NCBI GenBank assembly: GCA_903862955.1
Contig: CAIPAH010000016.1
Span: 1 to 64,000 of the forward strand
DNA from: an uncultured Opitutia bacterium
Lineage (GTDB): Bacteria; Verrucomicrobiota; Verrucomicrobiia; Opitutales; Opitutaceae
Direction of reading: 5' to 3'
Length of the DNA: 64,000 nucleotides
Shown: in pieces, positions 35,791 to 48,166 of the stretch
Layout: the number at the start of each line of letters is the position of its first letter
Numbering within the stretch: position 1 is the first letter of the stretch
Notes under the pieces: generated by a model
What the model saw: the letters and a program-made list of their open reading frames with translations, nothing else
The model's database searches: none
What the model was told of the DNA's origin: nothing
Program-made: the position numbers and the translations under genes

Positions 35791-38082
35791 ATGGCATCCC
35801 CCTCCTTTCCGCCGGTTGAACCGTACATCGCCCCGGAAACCGTGATGAAGGAGTTCACGCTGCGCGCGGTACTGACCGGCGCGGTTCTCGGCCTCATCTT
35901 TGGCGCCTCATCGCTCTACCTCGTGCTCAAGGTCGGCTTGACCGTCAGCGCGTCGATTCCCGTGGCCGTCATCTCGCTCGCGATGTTCCGCGGCTGGTCG
36001 AAGGTCGGCGGGCGCGACGCCACGATCCTGGAAAACAACATCACGCAGACCGCGGGCTCGGCCGGCGAGTCGCTGGCGTTCGGCATCGGCGTGACGATGC
36101 CGGCGATCCTGATCCTCGGTTTCGATCTGGAGCTGACGCGCGTGCTGCTGGTGGCCGGGTTGGGCGGCCTGCTCGGCATCCTCATGATGATCCCGCTGCG
36201 TCGCGCGCTCATCGTGAAGGAGCACGGCGTGTTGAAATACCCCGAGGGCACGGCCTGTGCCGCGGTGCTCAAGGCCGGTGCGTCGGCCGAGTGCCGCGCG
36301 GCGGCTTCGCCCAGCGCGCAGGCGGAAATGCGCGCTGCCGAGGCGGCGGGGCTGGGGAAGTCGCCTGGCGCCAAGGTTATTTTCACCGGATTCGCCGTCG
36401 GCCTGCTCTACAAGACGCTCAATGTCGCGTTCAAAGGCTGGAAGGACGTGCCCGAAAAAGTCTTCGGCGCGCCATTCAAGGCCGGTTCGCTCAGCGTCGA
36501 GGTGTCGCCCGAGCTCGTCGGCGTGGGCTACATCATCGGCACGCGCATTGCCTCCATCATGTGCGCCGGCGGCGTGCTGAGTTATTTGCTGCTGATCCCG
36601 ATGATCAAGTTCTTCGGCGAGTCGCTTCCCGGCCCGCTGGCTCCCGGTCACATCCCGATCTCCCAGATGGGCCCGGCGCAGATCCGTGGCGCTTACATTC
36701 TCTACATCGGCGCGGGCGCCGTCGCTGCCGGCGGCATCATCAGCCTCGTGCAGTCGCTGCCGACCATCTGGCACGGCATGCGCGGCGGCCTGCGCGACCT
36801 GGGCCTGTCCCGTGGCGACAGTGCTCCCGGCGAAAAGACGCTCCGCACGGACCAGGATCTCTCGATGAAATTCGTCGGCATTGGCATCGTCGCCATCATC
36901 GCGGCGATCATGTTCGCGCCTTCGCTGCACATGAACCTCCTCGGCGCGCTGCTGGTCGTGCTCTTCGGGTTCCTGTTCGTGACCGTCTCATCGCGGCTGA
37001 CGGGCGAGATCGGTTCCTCCTCCAACCCGATTTCCGGTATGACGGTGGCGACGCTGCTGTTCACCTGCCTGATCTTCCTCCTGGTCGGCTGGACGGGCGG
37101 GCCCTACTACGTGACCGCGCTGTCGGTCGGCGCAATCGTGTGCATCGCGGCCTCGAACGGCGGCTCGACCTCGCAGGACCTGAAGACCGGCCATTTGCTC
37201 GGCGCCACCCCGAAGTATCAGCAGCTGGCCATCATGATCGGCGCGCTGCTCTCAGCGGTGCTGCTGGGACCGATCCTACTCGTGCTCAACAATTCCGCCA
37301 CGGTCTACGTGCCGGTGGCGCAGGTCGCGCCCGCGGGGCTGCACGCGGACGTCGGGGCGCTTCCGAAGATGGAGACACTCACGGGTCCGCAGGCGCGTGG
37401 TGATGCTCATGCTTACCATGTCTGGCAGAAAACCGACGATCAGGGTGGGCCGGCGGGACGCTATCTCGTGAACGACGCGGGCGCGGCCGTCTGGCTGGTC
37501 GATCCGGGCATCAACGGCGCCTACAACACGCGGCCCGACGGCACGACCGTGCGCAAGTTCGACGCGCCCAAGGCCACGCTGATGTCCTACATCATCAAGG
37601 GCATCCTCGACCGCAAACTGCCGTGGGCGCTCGTGCTCCTCGGCGTGATGATCGCGGTCGTCCTCCAGCTTTCCTTCCTGCCGGCGCTCGCGTTTGCGGT
37701 GGGTGTTTATCTGCCGCTGTCGTCATCGTCGCCGATCTTCTTCGGCGGCATGGTCCGCTGGTTCGTCGACCGCCAGACGCGCAAGCAGGCGTCGCACGCG
37801 GACTTGACCGAGGCGCAGTTCAACGAGGAGAGCGACAAGAGCTCAGGCGTGCTGCTGGCGTCCGGCTACATCGCGGGCGGCGCGATTGCGGGCATCATCA
37901 TCGCCTTCCTGGCGGGCGTGCTCGACCGGTTCGACGCCGCGCTGGCGGCGTGGTCGACCGCGCACAACCCGTTCTTCGACGGGCCAAACTCCGACCTCCT
38001 GTCGATGCTGCCGTTCGCGGCGCTGTGCATCTTCCTCTACCTCGTCGGCCGCGACAAACTGCTCGCGCCGAAGCGAGGGTGA
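35791..38082 (+). CDS. OPT-family oligopeptide transporter
   Basis: 763 residues with about 15 transmembrane segments. The opening [31 protein letters not shown] is shown only in part by [33 protein letters not shown] and [14 protein letters not shown] are typical of prokaryotic OPT transporters, which import peptides or metal-chelates. A soluble insert between residues about 515 and 590 separates two membrane blocks. It stands alone, divergent from mqo. Confidence 0.92.
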   Translation: MASPSFPPVEPYIAPETVMKEFTLRAVLTGAVLGLIFGASSLYLVLKVGLTVSASIPVAVISLAMFRGWSKVGGRDATILENNITQTAGSAGESLAFGIGVTMPAILILGFDLELTRVLLVAGLGGLLGILMMIPLRRALIVKEHGVLKYPEGTACAAVLKAGASAECRAAASPSAQAEMRAAEAAGLGKSPGAKVIFTGFAVGLLYKTLNVAFKGWKDVPEKVFGAPFKAGSLSVEVSPELVGVGYIIGTRIASIMCAGGVLSYLLLIPMIKFFGESLPGPLAPGHIPISQMGPAQIRGAYILYIGAGAVAAGGIISLVQSLPTIWHGMRGGLRDLGLSRGDSAPGEKTLRTDQDLSMKFVGIGIVAIIAAIMFAPSLHMNLLGALLVVLFGFLFVTVSSRLTGEIGSSSNPISGMTVATLLFTCLIFLLVGWTGGPYYVTALSVGAIVCIAASNGGSTSQDLKTGHLLGATPKYQQLAIMIGALLSAVLLGPILLVLNNSATVYVPVAQVAPAGLHADVGALPKMETLTGPQARGDAHAYHVWQKTDDQGGPAGRYLVNDAGAAVWLVDPGINGAYNTRPDGTTVRKFDAPKATLMSYIIKGILDRKLPWALVLLGVMIAVVLQLSFLPALAFAVGVYLPLSSSSPIFFGGMVRWFVDRQTRKQASHADLTEAQFNEESDKSSGVLLASGYIAGGAIAGIIIAFLAGVLDRFDAALAAWSTAHNPFFDGPNSDLLSMLPFAALCIFLYLVGRDKLLAPKRG

Positions 38083-38105
38083 CGGCCCACCCGCCGGCGG
38101 GAGCC

Positions 38106-38137
38106 CCTGCCCGCCGTAGGCTCGGCGAAGGCGGGTC
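38106..38137. repeat. Second copy of the 72-103 repeat
   Basis: 32 bases identical to 72-103. Its right end supplies the TGA stop codon of the minus-strand FAH gene (the stop occupies 38136-38138). Confidence 0.9.
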
Positions 38138-38939
38138 AGACCTTCTCGTTGACGACCGGGTTGGTCAGCGTGCCGATCTTCTCGATCACGATGCTCACGG
38201 TGTCGCCGGCCTTCAGATAGATCGGCGGCTTGCGCGCGAAACCGACGCCGTGCGGCGTGCCGGTGAGGATGACGGTGCCGGGGAGGAGCGTTTTGCTCGC
38301 GCTGAGGAATTCGATCAGCGTGGGCACGTCGAAGCACATGTCGTTCGTGTTCCAGTCCTGCAGCGCGGTGCCGTTGAGGATGGTCTTGATGCCGAGCGCA
38401 TTCGGGTTGGGGATTTCGTCGCGGGTCGTGATCACCGGCCCGAGCGGGCAGAAGGTGTCGAAGCTCTTGCCCTGGCAGAACTGGCCGCCGCCCCACTTGA
38501 TCTGCCAGTCGCGGGCGGAGACGTCGTTCGCGCAGGTGTAACCGAGCACGTAGTCGAGCGCGTTCGCCTTGGTGACGTTCTTGCATTTCCGGCCGATGAC
38601 CACGGCCAGCTCGCATTCGAAGTCCACTTCGGTGCTGAGCATCTTCTGCGGGATCTCGATCGGGTCACCCGGGTTCTGGAGCGAGTTGGTGCTCTTGATG
38701 AACAGCATGGGCTGCGCGGGCACGCCCTTGCCGCCCTCCTCGGCGTGTTTCTTGTAGTTCAGCCCGATGGCCAGAATGTTCGGCGGCACCAGCGGCGCCA
38801 GGAGCTTGCCGGGTTTGACCACCCGGTCGGTGACCTTGAAGTCGCCGAGGATGTCGCCGGTGATCTCGCGGGCAGATCCGTCGGGTTGCAGTGCGGCATG
38901 GGCCGGCCCCGTGGGCGTGAGGTGGCGGATGATTTTCAT
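38136..38939 (-). CDS. Fumarylacetoacetate hydrolase (FAH) family protein
   Basis: 267 residues. Metal ligands are seen in TEVDFECELAVVIG (two Glu) and the Asp of CANDVSARDWQ. GTPHGVGFARKPP and GDTVSIVIEKIGTL are typical of the C-terminal half. Members hydrolyse or decarboxylate beta-diketo acids, including 2,4-diketo-3-deoxy-L-fuconate or -rhamnonate in non-phosphorylated deoxysugar routes. That would fit this genome, but the substrate is not shown by sequence. Confidence 0.85.
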   Translation of the reverse strand: MKIIRHLTPTGPAHAALQPDGSAREITGDILGDFKVTDRVVKPGKLLAPLVPPNILAIGLNYKKHAEEGGKGVPAQPMLFIKSTNSLQNPGDPIEIPQKMLSTEVDFECELAVVIGRKCKNVTKANALDYVLGYTCANDVSARDWQIKWGGGQFCQGKSFDTFCPLGPVITTRDEIPNPNALGIKTILNGTALQDWNTNDMCFDVPTLIEFLSASKTLLPGTVILTGTPHGVGFARKPPIYLKAGDTVSIVIEKIGTLTNPVVNEKV

Positions 38940-39032
38940 GCGAGGAGAAAGCGTTCAGCGATCCGCTGTCAGCTGTCAGCCTTAATCTCAATTGGGGCGG
39001 ACCGGCGGCCTCCCGAGGATGGACGGTCTGGT

Positions 39033-39092
39033 GTAGGTCGGGGTTTATCCCCGATATTGGGCCGAGTATATCGGGCATAAAGCCCGATCTAC
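39033..39092. repeat. Inverted repeat (GTAGGTCGGG family) giving a stop codon
   Basis: GTAGGTCGGGGTTTATCCCC at 39033 and a partner ending 39092, with a second hairpin TATCGGGCATAAAGCCCGAT. The TAG stop of the araC-type gene (39089-39091) is the first triplet of the repeat on the minus strand. Confidence 0.8.
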
Positions 39093-39916
39093 CTCCTCGC
39101 CTCCAGCCACGCGCGTGGCGGGGAACCGAACCGGGCGCGGAAGAGCCGGTAAAAATGCGACAGGTCGCCGTAGCCGCTGGAGAAGGCCGCGCCGACGATG
39201 GAGTGACGCTCGTTGTGCAGCTGCGTCGCCGCATGCGTGAGCCGGTGTTCGGTCAACTGTTCCAGGAACGTCCGTCCGGTCAGCTCGCGGAAGCGCGCGC
39301 TGAAATGCCGGCGGGACATCCCGGCCTGGCTGCTCGCTCGCGCCAGGCTCCACGGCTCGTAAAACGTCTCGCCCAGCTCCCTCGCCACGGCGGCCACCCG
39401 CTGCGCGGTGTCGTCCACGGGCGGGCCGGCGGGCTGGCGGGCGAGGGCGACGAGGATGTTTTCGGCGGCGGCCCGCAACGCGACATCCCGGCCGGGCTGG
39501 CCGCCGGCCTGCTCGACCATGCCGGCGCGCCACAGGCCTTCGAACCGCGCGGCGCCCCTTCCGCCGGTCCGCACGCTGGCGGAGCGGCCGCCCAGCAGCT
39601 GAATCCAAAGCTTTCCGAGCTCCGGATCGCGGGCCAGCCACGCCGGCGCGATGCCGAGCAGCAACAGGGTGGGCGGCGCGATGTCGGCGATGCGGTGACG
39701 CACCCCCGCCGGGACGCACAACACCGCACCAGCCGTGGCGGGCAGGAGCAGCGTCGAGCCGGCGGTCGTCAGGTTCACGCGGCCCTGTAGGACAAAGATG
39801 AGCTTGTGAAACGCGTCCGCCCGTTCCGCCATGCGGAAGCGCGGGCTGTGGATGCTCTCGGCGAAGGCGAGACCGGAGGCGGGCAGGGTGACGGCGATGG
39901 GCCGGGAAACAGCCAT
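39089..39916 (-). CDS. AraC-family transcriptional regulator
   Basis: 275 residues. The N-terminal half is a cupin-like sensor domain (LIFVLQGRVNLTTAGSTLLL). The C-terminal half is the double helix-turn-helix (ASSQAGMSRRHFSARFRELT and GYGDLSHFYRLFRARFGSPP). It is divergent from the UroD-like gene at 40023 with a 106-base gap, so it is the natural candidate regulator of the one-carbon cluster that follows. The start at 39916 was chosen to avoid overlap of the frame with the divergent promoter region. Confidence 0.88.
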   Translation of the reverse strand: MAVSRPIAVTLPASGLAFAESIHSPRFRMAERADAFHKLIFVLQGRVNLTTAGSTLLLPATAGAVLCVPAGVRHRIADIAPPTLLLLGIAPAWLARDPELGKLWIQLLGGRSASVRTGGRGAARFEGLWRAGMVEQAGGQPGRDVALRAAAENILVALARQPAGPPVDDTAQRVAAVARELGETFYEPWSLARASSQAGMSRRHFSARFRELTGRTFLEQLTEHRLTHAATQLHNERHSIVGAAFSSGYGDLSHFYRLFRARFGSPPRAWLEARR

Positions 39917-40022
39917 GACTCGGCCAGAGTGCCCGATCTGCCAACCGCGCCAAGCCCGAACCGCCAAGACGGGCGGGCTCGTTTCCGCTACGCTCATCTC
40001 CCGTTTCCCCAACCCCATTGCC

Positions 40023-41108
40023 ATGCCGAAGCCCCCGCATTCCGTGGCCACCCGCGCCGAAGTCGAAGCCGTGCTGCGCTGTTCCGCGCCACGGCCTTCG
40101 CCGCTCTTCCTGCCCGCGATCTACGAGCACAAGGCCTGGTTCGTCGGCAGCACCCCCTCGGCCATCGGCCGCGACGCCGAACTCCTGACGCGGGCCGTGC
40201 TCGCCGAATTCGAAGCGATCGGTCCCGATGCCGTCACAGTGGGCGTTGACGTCTACAACATCGAGGCCGAGGCGCTGGGCTGCCCGGTGACATTTTACGA
40301 GGGCAACGACCCCAGCATCCCGGGGATCTCGCCCGGTAATTATCTCCTGCGAGTTGGAGACGACCTTGCGAAAGCGCGCCTGCCGAATCCGCTCCGGGAT
40401 GGCCGCATGCCGGTGAACATCGAGGCGGCGCGGCGGGTGCGGCGGGAACTCGGCCACAATTTCTGGCTGCGCGGCGCCATCTCCGGGCCCTTCTCGCTGG
40501 CGGTGAGCCTCGTCGGGGCCGAAGACCTTTTCATGGCCTGCGTCGACCAGCCCGATTGGGTGCGGCAACTCCTGGCTTACGCGGAGCGCGTCATCCGCGA
40601 ATACAGCAAGGCCTACGTCGATGCCGGCGCCGAGTTGATCATGTTCGACTCCCAGGCTTCGCCGGACCTGCTCTCGCCCGGTATGTTCGAGGAGTTCGTG
40701 CTGCCGGTGACACGCGATTTTGCCGGGTGGGCCGCGTCGCAGGGCGTCTGCGACGTGCCGCTGGTCATCGGGGGCAACACCACCAAGATCGCCGGTTTGC
40801 TGGCGCGGACGGGCTGCAACAACCTGCTCTGCGACTTCACCGGGGACTTCGACGCGTGGGCCAAAGTTTGCCGCGACCGGAAAAAATCCCTGCGGCGCAA
40901 CATCTCGCCGCGGTTTCTCGAAACGTCGACACCCGCGGAGATTTACCGCGTCGCCGCCACCGAAATCGCCCGGGGCCGCGACCTGCCGGGTTTTTTCATG
41001 GGCACCGGCGTCATCCCGTTTGGCACGCCCACGGCGAACGTTCGCGCCGTGAAACAGGCCTGTCTCGACGCGGCCACTGATCTCGTCTCATGCCCCGCGA
41101 CGCCGTGA
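40023..41108 (+). CDS. Uroporphyrinogen decarboxylase-like protein (first of two)
   Basis: 361 residues of the UroD/MtaA TIM-barrel fold: GGNTTKIAGLLARTGCNNLL and FFMGTGVIPFGTPTANVRAVKQA. It is not HemE, because the N-terminal substrate Arg motifs are absent. In methyltransferase members a HxC zinc pair precedes the CG of the strand; here that place reads LVIGGNT, so the zinc site is missing. It begins a cluster with an MTHFR and a GcvT/LigM-like gene, suggesting a one-carbon transfer role. Confidence 0.82.
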   Translation: MPKPPHSVATRAEVEAVLRCSAPRPSPLFLPAIYEHKAWFVGSTPSAIGRDAELLTRAVLAEFEAIGPDAVTVGVDVYNIEAEALGCPVTFYEGNDPSIPGISPGNYLLRVGDDLAKARLPNPLRDGRMPVNIEAARRVRRELGHNFWLRGAISGPFSLAVSLVGAEDLFMACVDQPDWVRQLLAYAERVIREYSKAYVDAGAELIMFDSQASPDLLSPGMFEEFVLPVTRDFAGWAASQGVCDVPLVIGGNTTKIAGLLARTGCNNLLCDFTGDFDAWAKVCRDRKKSLRRNISPRFLETSTPAEIYRVAATEIARGRDLPGFFMGTGVIPFGTPTANVRAVKQACLDAATDLVSCPATP

Positions 41109-41131
41109 GTTTGGCACCTAACCCAGGATCC

Positions 41132-42703
41132 ATGTCCACGCTCGCCGAGAAATTTGCCCAGTCGCGCGACTTCCTCACCGGCGTGGAACTCGTGTCCACG
41201 CGCGGCACGGTGACGGAGACGCGGGCCGCCAAGACCGTGGCGTTCGCCCGCGATCTTGCGCAAATGCCGGGCGTGGACTGGGTTTCGATCACGGACAACG
41301 CCGGCGGCAATCCCATGCTGGCGCCGACGGCGCTGGGCGGGCCGTTCCGCGACGCGGGCCGGGAGGTGGTGATTCACCTTTCGTGCAAGGATTTCAACCG
41401 CAACGGCCTCGAGAGCGAGGCGTGGCTGCTCGCGAGCGAAGGATTTCACAATCTCCTGGTGCTGAGCGGCGACTATTCGGGCGTTGGCATCGGCGGCGGG
41501 GCGAAGCCGGTCTTCGACATCGACTCGGTTGGGCTGCTCACGCTGCTCGGCCAGATGAACGCCGGGCTCGATGTCACGAAAGCGGCCGCGACCCGGCAGG
41601 TCCGGCTCCAGCCCACGCACTTTTTTCCCGGGGCCGTCGTGACGAATTTCAAGCTGCACGAAAACGAGGTCGTGCCGCAGCTGCTGAAGATGGAGAAGAA
41701 GCTGGCCGCCGGCGCGCGGTTTCTCATCAACCAGATCGGCTTCGACTCGCGCAAGGTCTCCGAGCTCATCGCGTGGACGCGCCGGCGCGGCCACGGGTCG
41801 GTGCCGCTCGTGGGCAACGTTTACGTGCTCAATCCCGCCGTCGCCCGCGTTTTCCGCACGCAGCAGATTCCCGGTGTCGTGATTGCCGACGAACTGGCCG
41901 CGCTCTGCGAGCGTCACGCCACGTCGCCCGACCGGGGCAAGGCCTTCTTCCTCGAACTCGCCGCCAAGCAGGTCGCGATTTACCGGGGTCTCGGCTTCCG
42001 CGGCGCCTATCTCGGCGGCGTTCACACTGTGGCGGACATCGCGCGCGTGCAGGAAATCGAGCGAAGTTTCTCGCCGGACGACTGGAAACAGTTTGCCCGG
42101 GAGATCCGTTACTCGCGGCCTGGGGAGTTTTTCCTCTTTGCCGAGGACCCGGCCACGGGCTTGGCGCAGCCCGATCAGTTCCATCCGGACTACGTCGCGT
42201 CGCTGCAAACCCGGCCCGCCACGGCCAACGTCACCTACAGTTACCGCTTCTCGAAGCTGACCCACTCGCTGATGTTCACGCCCGGCAAGGGACTCTGGAA
42301 CCTGGGCGCCAAGCTTTGCGGCAACGCCCGTGACCCGGCGCAGGGCCCGCCGCTGATGCACGCCGTCGAGCACGCCGGCAAGAGCGTCATGTTCGGCTGC
42401 AAGGACTGCGGCGACTGTTCGTTGCCGGACATTGCATTTCTCTGCCCTGAGTCGGCCTGCGCGAAGAACCAGCGCAACGGCCCGTGTGGCGGCACGCGCG
42501 ACGGCAAGTGCGAGGTCGAGGACTTCGAGTGCATTTGGTCGCGCGCCTACGACCGGCTGAAATACGAGGGTCGCGAGGAGCAGTTGCTCGCGCACGCGCC
42601 CGTGATCCAGGACCAGCGGCTGCGCGGCACCTCCAGTTGGGCCAACACCTGGCTCGGCCGCGATCATCTCGCCCGAAAGCTTTCCACGAACACGAACCCA
42701 TAG
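41132..42703 (+). CDS. Methylenetetrahydrofolate reductase with Cys-rich C-terminal domain
   Basis: 523 residues. The N-terminal 300 or so form the MetF TIM barrel (FLTGVELVSTRG, VSITDNAGGNPML, LLVLSGDYSG, FLINQIGFD). The C-terminal region is the MTHFR_C domain with CKDCGDCSLPDIAFLCPES and KNQRNGPCGG, whose Cys residues probably bind metal. It interconverts 5-methyl- and 5,10-methylene-tetrahydrofolate. An upstream ATG at 41090 in frame would overlap the previous gene by 19 bases. The GcvT-like gene follows after 22 bases. Confidence 0.9.
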   Translation: MSTLAEKFAQSRDFLTGVELVSTRGTVTETRAAKTVAFARDLAQMPGVDWVSITDNAGGNPMLAPTALGGPFRDAGREVVIHLSCKDFNRNGLESEAWLLASEGFHNLLVLSGDYSGVGIGGGAKPVFDIDSVGLLTLLGQMNAGLDVTKAAATRQVRLQPTHFFPGAVVTNFKLHENEVVPQLLKMEKKLAAGARFLINQIGFDSRKVSELIAWTRRRGHGSVPLVGNVYVLNPAVARVFRTQQIPGVVIADELAALCERHATSPDRGKAFFLELAAKQVAIYRGLGFRGAYLGGVHTVADIARVQEIERSFSPDDWKQFAREIRYSRPGEFFLFAEDPATGLAQPDQFHPDYVASLQTRPATANVTYSYRFSKLTHSLMFTPGKGLWNLGAKLCGNARDPAQGPPLMHAVEHAGKSVMFGCKDCGDCSLPDIAFLCPESACAKNQRNGPCGGTRDGKCEVEDFECIWSRAYDRLKYEGREEQLLAHAPVIQDQRLRGTSSWANTWLGRDHLARKLSTNTNP

Positions 42704-42725
42704 ACCCCAACGCCCCAATCCTGTC

Positions 42726-44078
42726 ATGAGCACGAAAGCCCCCGCCAGCCTCGAAGCCAAACTCCAGCAACATCCCAGCGCCGTCGAAATGCTGCGCAAC
42801 GCCCCCGTCGGCGGTTACCAGTTTCCCTTCACGCCGGAGTTCACCAACTGGCGCGACGAGCAGGAAGCCTGGCAGAAGACCGTCGTCCTCTTCGACCAGT
42901 CCTTCCACATGAAGGATGTCTATTTCGAGGGCCCCGACGTAAAGCGCCTGTTGTCCGACGTGGCGGTGAACACGATGAAAAATTTCGCCGCCAACCGGGC
43001 CAAGCAGATCGTCACCTGCAACCACGACGGCCATGTCATCGGCGACGCGATCCTCTTCGGGCATTCCGAGGAGAAGGTCAGCGTCGTCGGCCGGCCCTCG
43101 GTGCCGAACTGGGTCGAATTCCAGGCGCGCCAGGGCAACTACAACGTCAAGGTCACCCGCGACGAGCGCACGGTCGCCAACCAAGGCCGGCGGCTCATCT
43201 ACCGCTACCAGATCCAGGGCCCGAATGCGGTGGAGCTCATCAAGAGCGTCCACGAGGGTGCGTTCCCGGAGATCCCGTTTTTCCACCTGGGCGACCTCAA
43301 GATCGCAGGCCGCCGCGTGCGCGCGCTCAACCACAACATGTCGCGCATGGGCGGGCTCGAGCTGCACGGCCCGGTCGATGACGGCGAGGCCGTGCTGGCC
43401 GCCATTCTCGGCGCGGGTCCGAAATTCGGCCTGCTGCAGGGCGGCAGCCGCGCGTATTCCACCGTTTCGCCCGAGAGTGGCTGGATCCCTTCGCCCACGC
43501 CCGCGATCTACTCCGGCGACAAGTTGAAGTCCTACCGCGAACACCTCCCGGCCACCGGATTCGAGGCCAACGCGTCGATTGGCGGCAGCTTCTGTTCGCC
43601 CCACATCGAGGACTACTACCAGACGCCGTGGGATCTCGGCTACGGCCGGCACGTCAAGTTCGACCACGACTTCATCGGCCGCGCGGCGCTGGAGAAACTC
43701 GAGAAGCAGCCACATCGCCGCAAGGTGTGGCTGCGGTGGAACCACGAGGACGTCCTGCGCATCGCCGCCAGCCAGCTGGGCCACGGCGAGCGTTACAAAT
43801 ACATGGAGATGCCCAACGCGTTCTACTCGATCCTGCCCTTCGACCAGGTGCTGGTCGGCGGGAAGCTGGTCGGCCTGTCGACCTACACGGTCTACACGGT
43901 CAACGTCCACGGCTGGTTCTCACTGGCGATGCTGGACGAGAACGTCGCCGAGGGTTCCGAGGTGACGGTCGTCTGGGGCGAGCCCAACGGCGGCACGAAG
44001 AAACCCAGCGTCGAGCGCCACGTGCAGACGAACGTCCGCGCTACGGTGTCCTACTCGCGATTGAACGAGGCGTCTTGA
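42726..44078 (+). CDS. GcvT-fold tetrahydrofolate methyltransferase (LigM/DesA-like)
   Basis: 450 residues, longer than GcvT (about 365). The GcvT fold is seen in LFDQSFHMKDVYFEGPDV, YQIQGPNAVELIKSV, HNMSRMGGLELHGP and the C-terminal barrel. Overall arrangement resembles the folate-dependent aromatic O-demethylases LigM and DesA, which move a methyl group from an aryl ether to tetrahydrofolate. The upstream MTHFR would reoxidise the methyl-folate formed. The methyl donor here is unknown; methylated aromatics or methylated sugars are possible. Confidence 0.82.
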   Translation: MSTKAPASLEAKLQQHPSAVEMLRNAPVGGYQFPFTPEFTNWRDEQEAWQKTVVLFDQSFHMKDVYFEGPDVKRLLSDVAVNTMKNFAANRAKQIVTCNHDGHVIGDAILFGHSEEKVSVVGRPSVPNWVEFQARQGNYNVKVTRDERTVANQGRRLIYRYQIQGPNAVELIKSVHEGAFPEIPFFHLGDLKIAGRRVRALNHNMSRMGGLELHGPVDDGEAVLAAILGAGPKFGLLQGGSRAYSTVSPESGWIPSPTPAIYSGDKLKSYREHLPATGFEANASIGGSFCSPHIEDYYQTPWDLGYGRHVKFDHDFIGRAALEKLEKQPHRRKVWLRWNHEDVLRIAASQLGHGERYKYMEMPNAFYSILPFDQVLVGGKLVGLSTYTVYTVNVHGWFSLAMLDENVAEGSEVTVVWGEPNGGTKKPSVERHVQTNVRATVSYSRLNEAS

Positions 44079-44096
44079 GCCGCCGGCGCCTTGGAA

Positions 44097-44157
44097 TGTA
44101 GGAGCGGGTTTATCCCGCGATGGTTGAGGGAAATCGCGGCGTAAAGCCGCTCCTACA
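44097..44157. terminator. Twin hairpin between convergent genes
   Basis: TGTAGGAGCGGGTTTATCCC at 44097 and a partner ending TCCTACA at 44157 form one long arm-loop-arm unit, with inner hairpins GCGGGTTTATCCCGC and GCGGCGTAAAGCCGC. It separates the 3' ends of the LigM-like gene and gcvP. Confidence 0.7.
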
Positions 44158-44159
44158 GC

Positions 44160-47042
<2,883 letters not shown>

Positions 47043-47160
47043 TCTGCAAAGTTAGGCCGCACGCAGGGCCGCGCAACCGCGTTCTGGTTGGGGGGCGGGC
47101 AATTAAGGGTTTGTTTCGAGCCGGAAAGCCGGACTGTTTGAAGGGGAAGCCCGGATTTTT

Positions 47161-47233
47161 TTAGCCGGAAGCCAGGAAGCCAGGAAAAGGCATTGGCCGG
47201 AGTTCCGTTCCTGGTTTCCTGGCTTCCGGCTAA
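47161..47233. repeat. Inverted repeat (AGCCGGAAGCCAGGAA family)
   Basis: Arms 47161-47186 and 47208-47233 are near-perfect inverted copies with a 21-base loop. It is the same family as 3398-3550 but without the inner element. It lies between the divergent gcvP and nth genes. Confidence 0.85.
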
Positions 47234-47250
47234 AGAAAGCTCTCCTTCCC

Positions 47251-47925
47251 ATGACGGCTCCCACTCCTGGATTCTCCACGCGGCAGGCCCGCGCCGACTA
47301 TGTCGACCGCCGGCTGGCGGAGCTGTATCCGGAGACGCCCGTGCCGCTGGACCACCGCGATCCGTTCACGCTGCTGGTCGCGGTGCTCCTGTCCGCGCAG
47401 TGCACGGACAAGCGCGTCAACCTCGTCACGCCGCCCCTCTGGGCGCTTGCCGATTCGCCCGGGAAAATGGCCCGCGTGCCCGTCGCGGAGATCCAGCGCA
47501 TCATCCGGCCGTGCGGCCTCTCGCCGCAAAAGGCAAAGGCGATCGCCGGGCTGTCGCGCATCCTGGTGGAGCAGCACGGCGGCCAGGTGCCGCGGACCTT
47601 TGAGGAACTCGAGGCGCTGCCGGGCGTGGGCCACAAGACGGCGAGCGTCGTGATGGCGCAGGCATTCGGCGTGCCGGCGTTTCCGGTCGACACGCACATC
47701 CACCGGCTGGCGCAGCGCTGGAAGTTGAGCAGTGGACGCAACGTCGTGCAGACCGAGGCGGACTTGAAGAAGCTCTTTCCCCGCGAGCATTGGAACGCGC
47801 TGCACCTGCGGATCATCTTCTACGGCCGGGAGCATTGCACGGCGCACAGCTGCGACGGCACGACCTGTGAAATCTGCCGCACGCTGTTCCCCGCGCGCAA
47901 GCGGGCCGTGAAGGCGCGGAAGTGA
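47251..47925 (+). CDS. nth: Endonuclease III with unusual cysteine spacing
   Basis: 224 residues. It removes oxidised pyrimidines from DNA and nicks the site. The helix-hairpin-helix and catalytic residues are intact: LPGVGHKTASVVM (Lys) and FPVDTHIHRLAQRW (Asp). The usual C-terminal [4Fe-4S] pattern C-x6-C-x2-C-x5-C is replaced by CTAHSCDGTTCEIC, spaced C-x4-C-x4-C-x2-C, then RTLFPARK without the last Cys. The cluster may be altered or lost. Confidence 0.92.
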   Translation: MTAPTPGFSTRQARADYVDRRLAELYPETPVPLDHRDPFTLLVAVLLSAQCTDKRVNLVTPPLWALADSPGKMARVPVAEIQRIIRPCGLSPQKAKAIAGLSRILVEQHGGQVPRTFEELEALPGVGHKTASVVMAQAFGVPAFPVDTHIHRLAQRWKLSSGRNVVQTEADLKKLFPREHWNALHLRIIFYGREHCTAHSCDGTTCEICRTLFPARKRAVKARK

Positions 47926-48089
47926 AGGGTGGGGTGTCTCGCGACGACCGCGACGCGCGCGACGGCCTCGGGCAAAGGGGCGGTGGATCTGACCGTCGCG
48001 AACATAGCGGCCGTCGCGAGAACCAAGATTCCGCCAGAAAACGGGATTGATTCGCCCGCGGGCCCTGTTCACGTTCTCGCCTCCACGTC

Positions 48090-48166
48090 GGACGCTTAGC
48101 TCAGTTGGTTAGAGCACGTGCTTCACACGCACGGGGTCACAGGTTCGAGTCCTGTAGCGTCCACCA
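48090..48166 (+). tRNA. tRNA-Val (anticodon CAC), CCA encoded
   Basis: The acceptor stem GGACGCT pairs with AGCGTCC. The D-arm begins GCTCAGTTGGTTAGAGC. The anticodon arm GTGC-TTCACAC-GCAC gives anticodon CAC. The T-arm is CAGGTTCGAGTCCTG, pairing correctly, and the 3' CCA is encoded. Its last 36 bases plus one (48132-48167) recur exactly at 57838-57873, which marks it as an integration target. Confidence 0.97.

Noticed and set aside
42726-44078. GcvT of the glycine cleavage system beside gcvP
   Set aside because: It is about 85 residues too long, faces gcvP rather than joining it, and lies in a cluster with MTHFR and UroD; LigM/DesA-like is a better fit.
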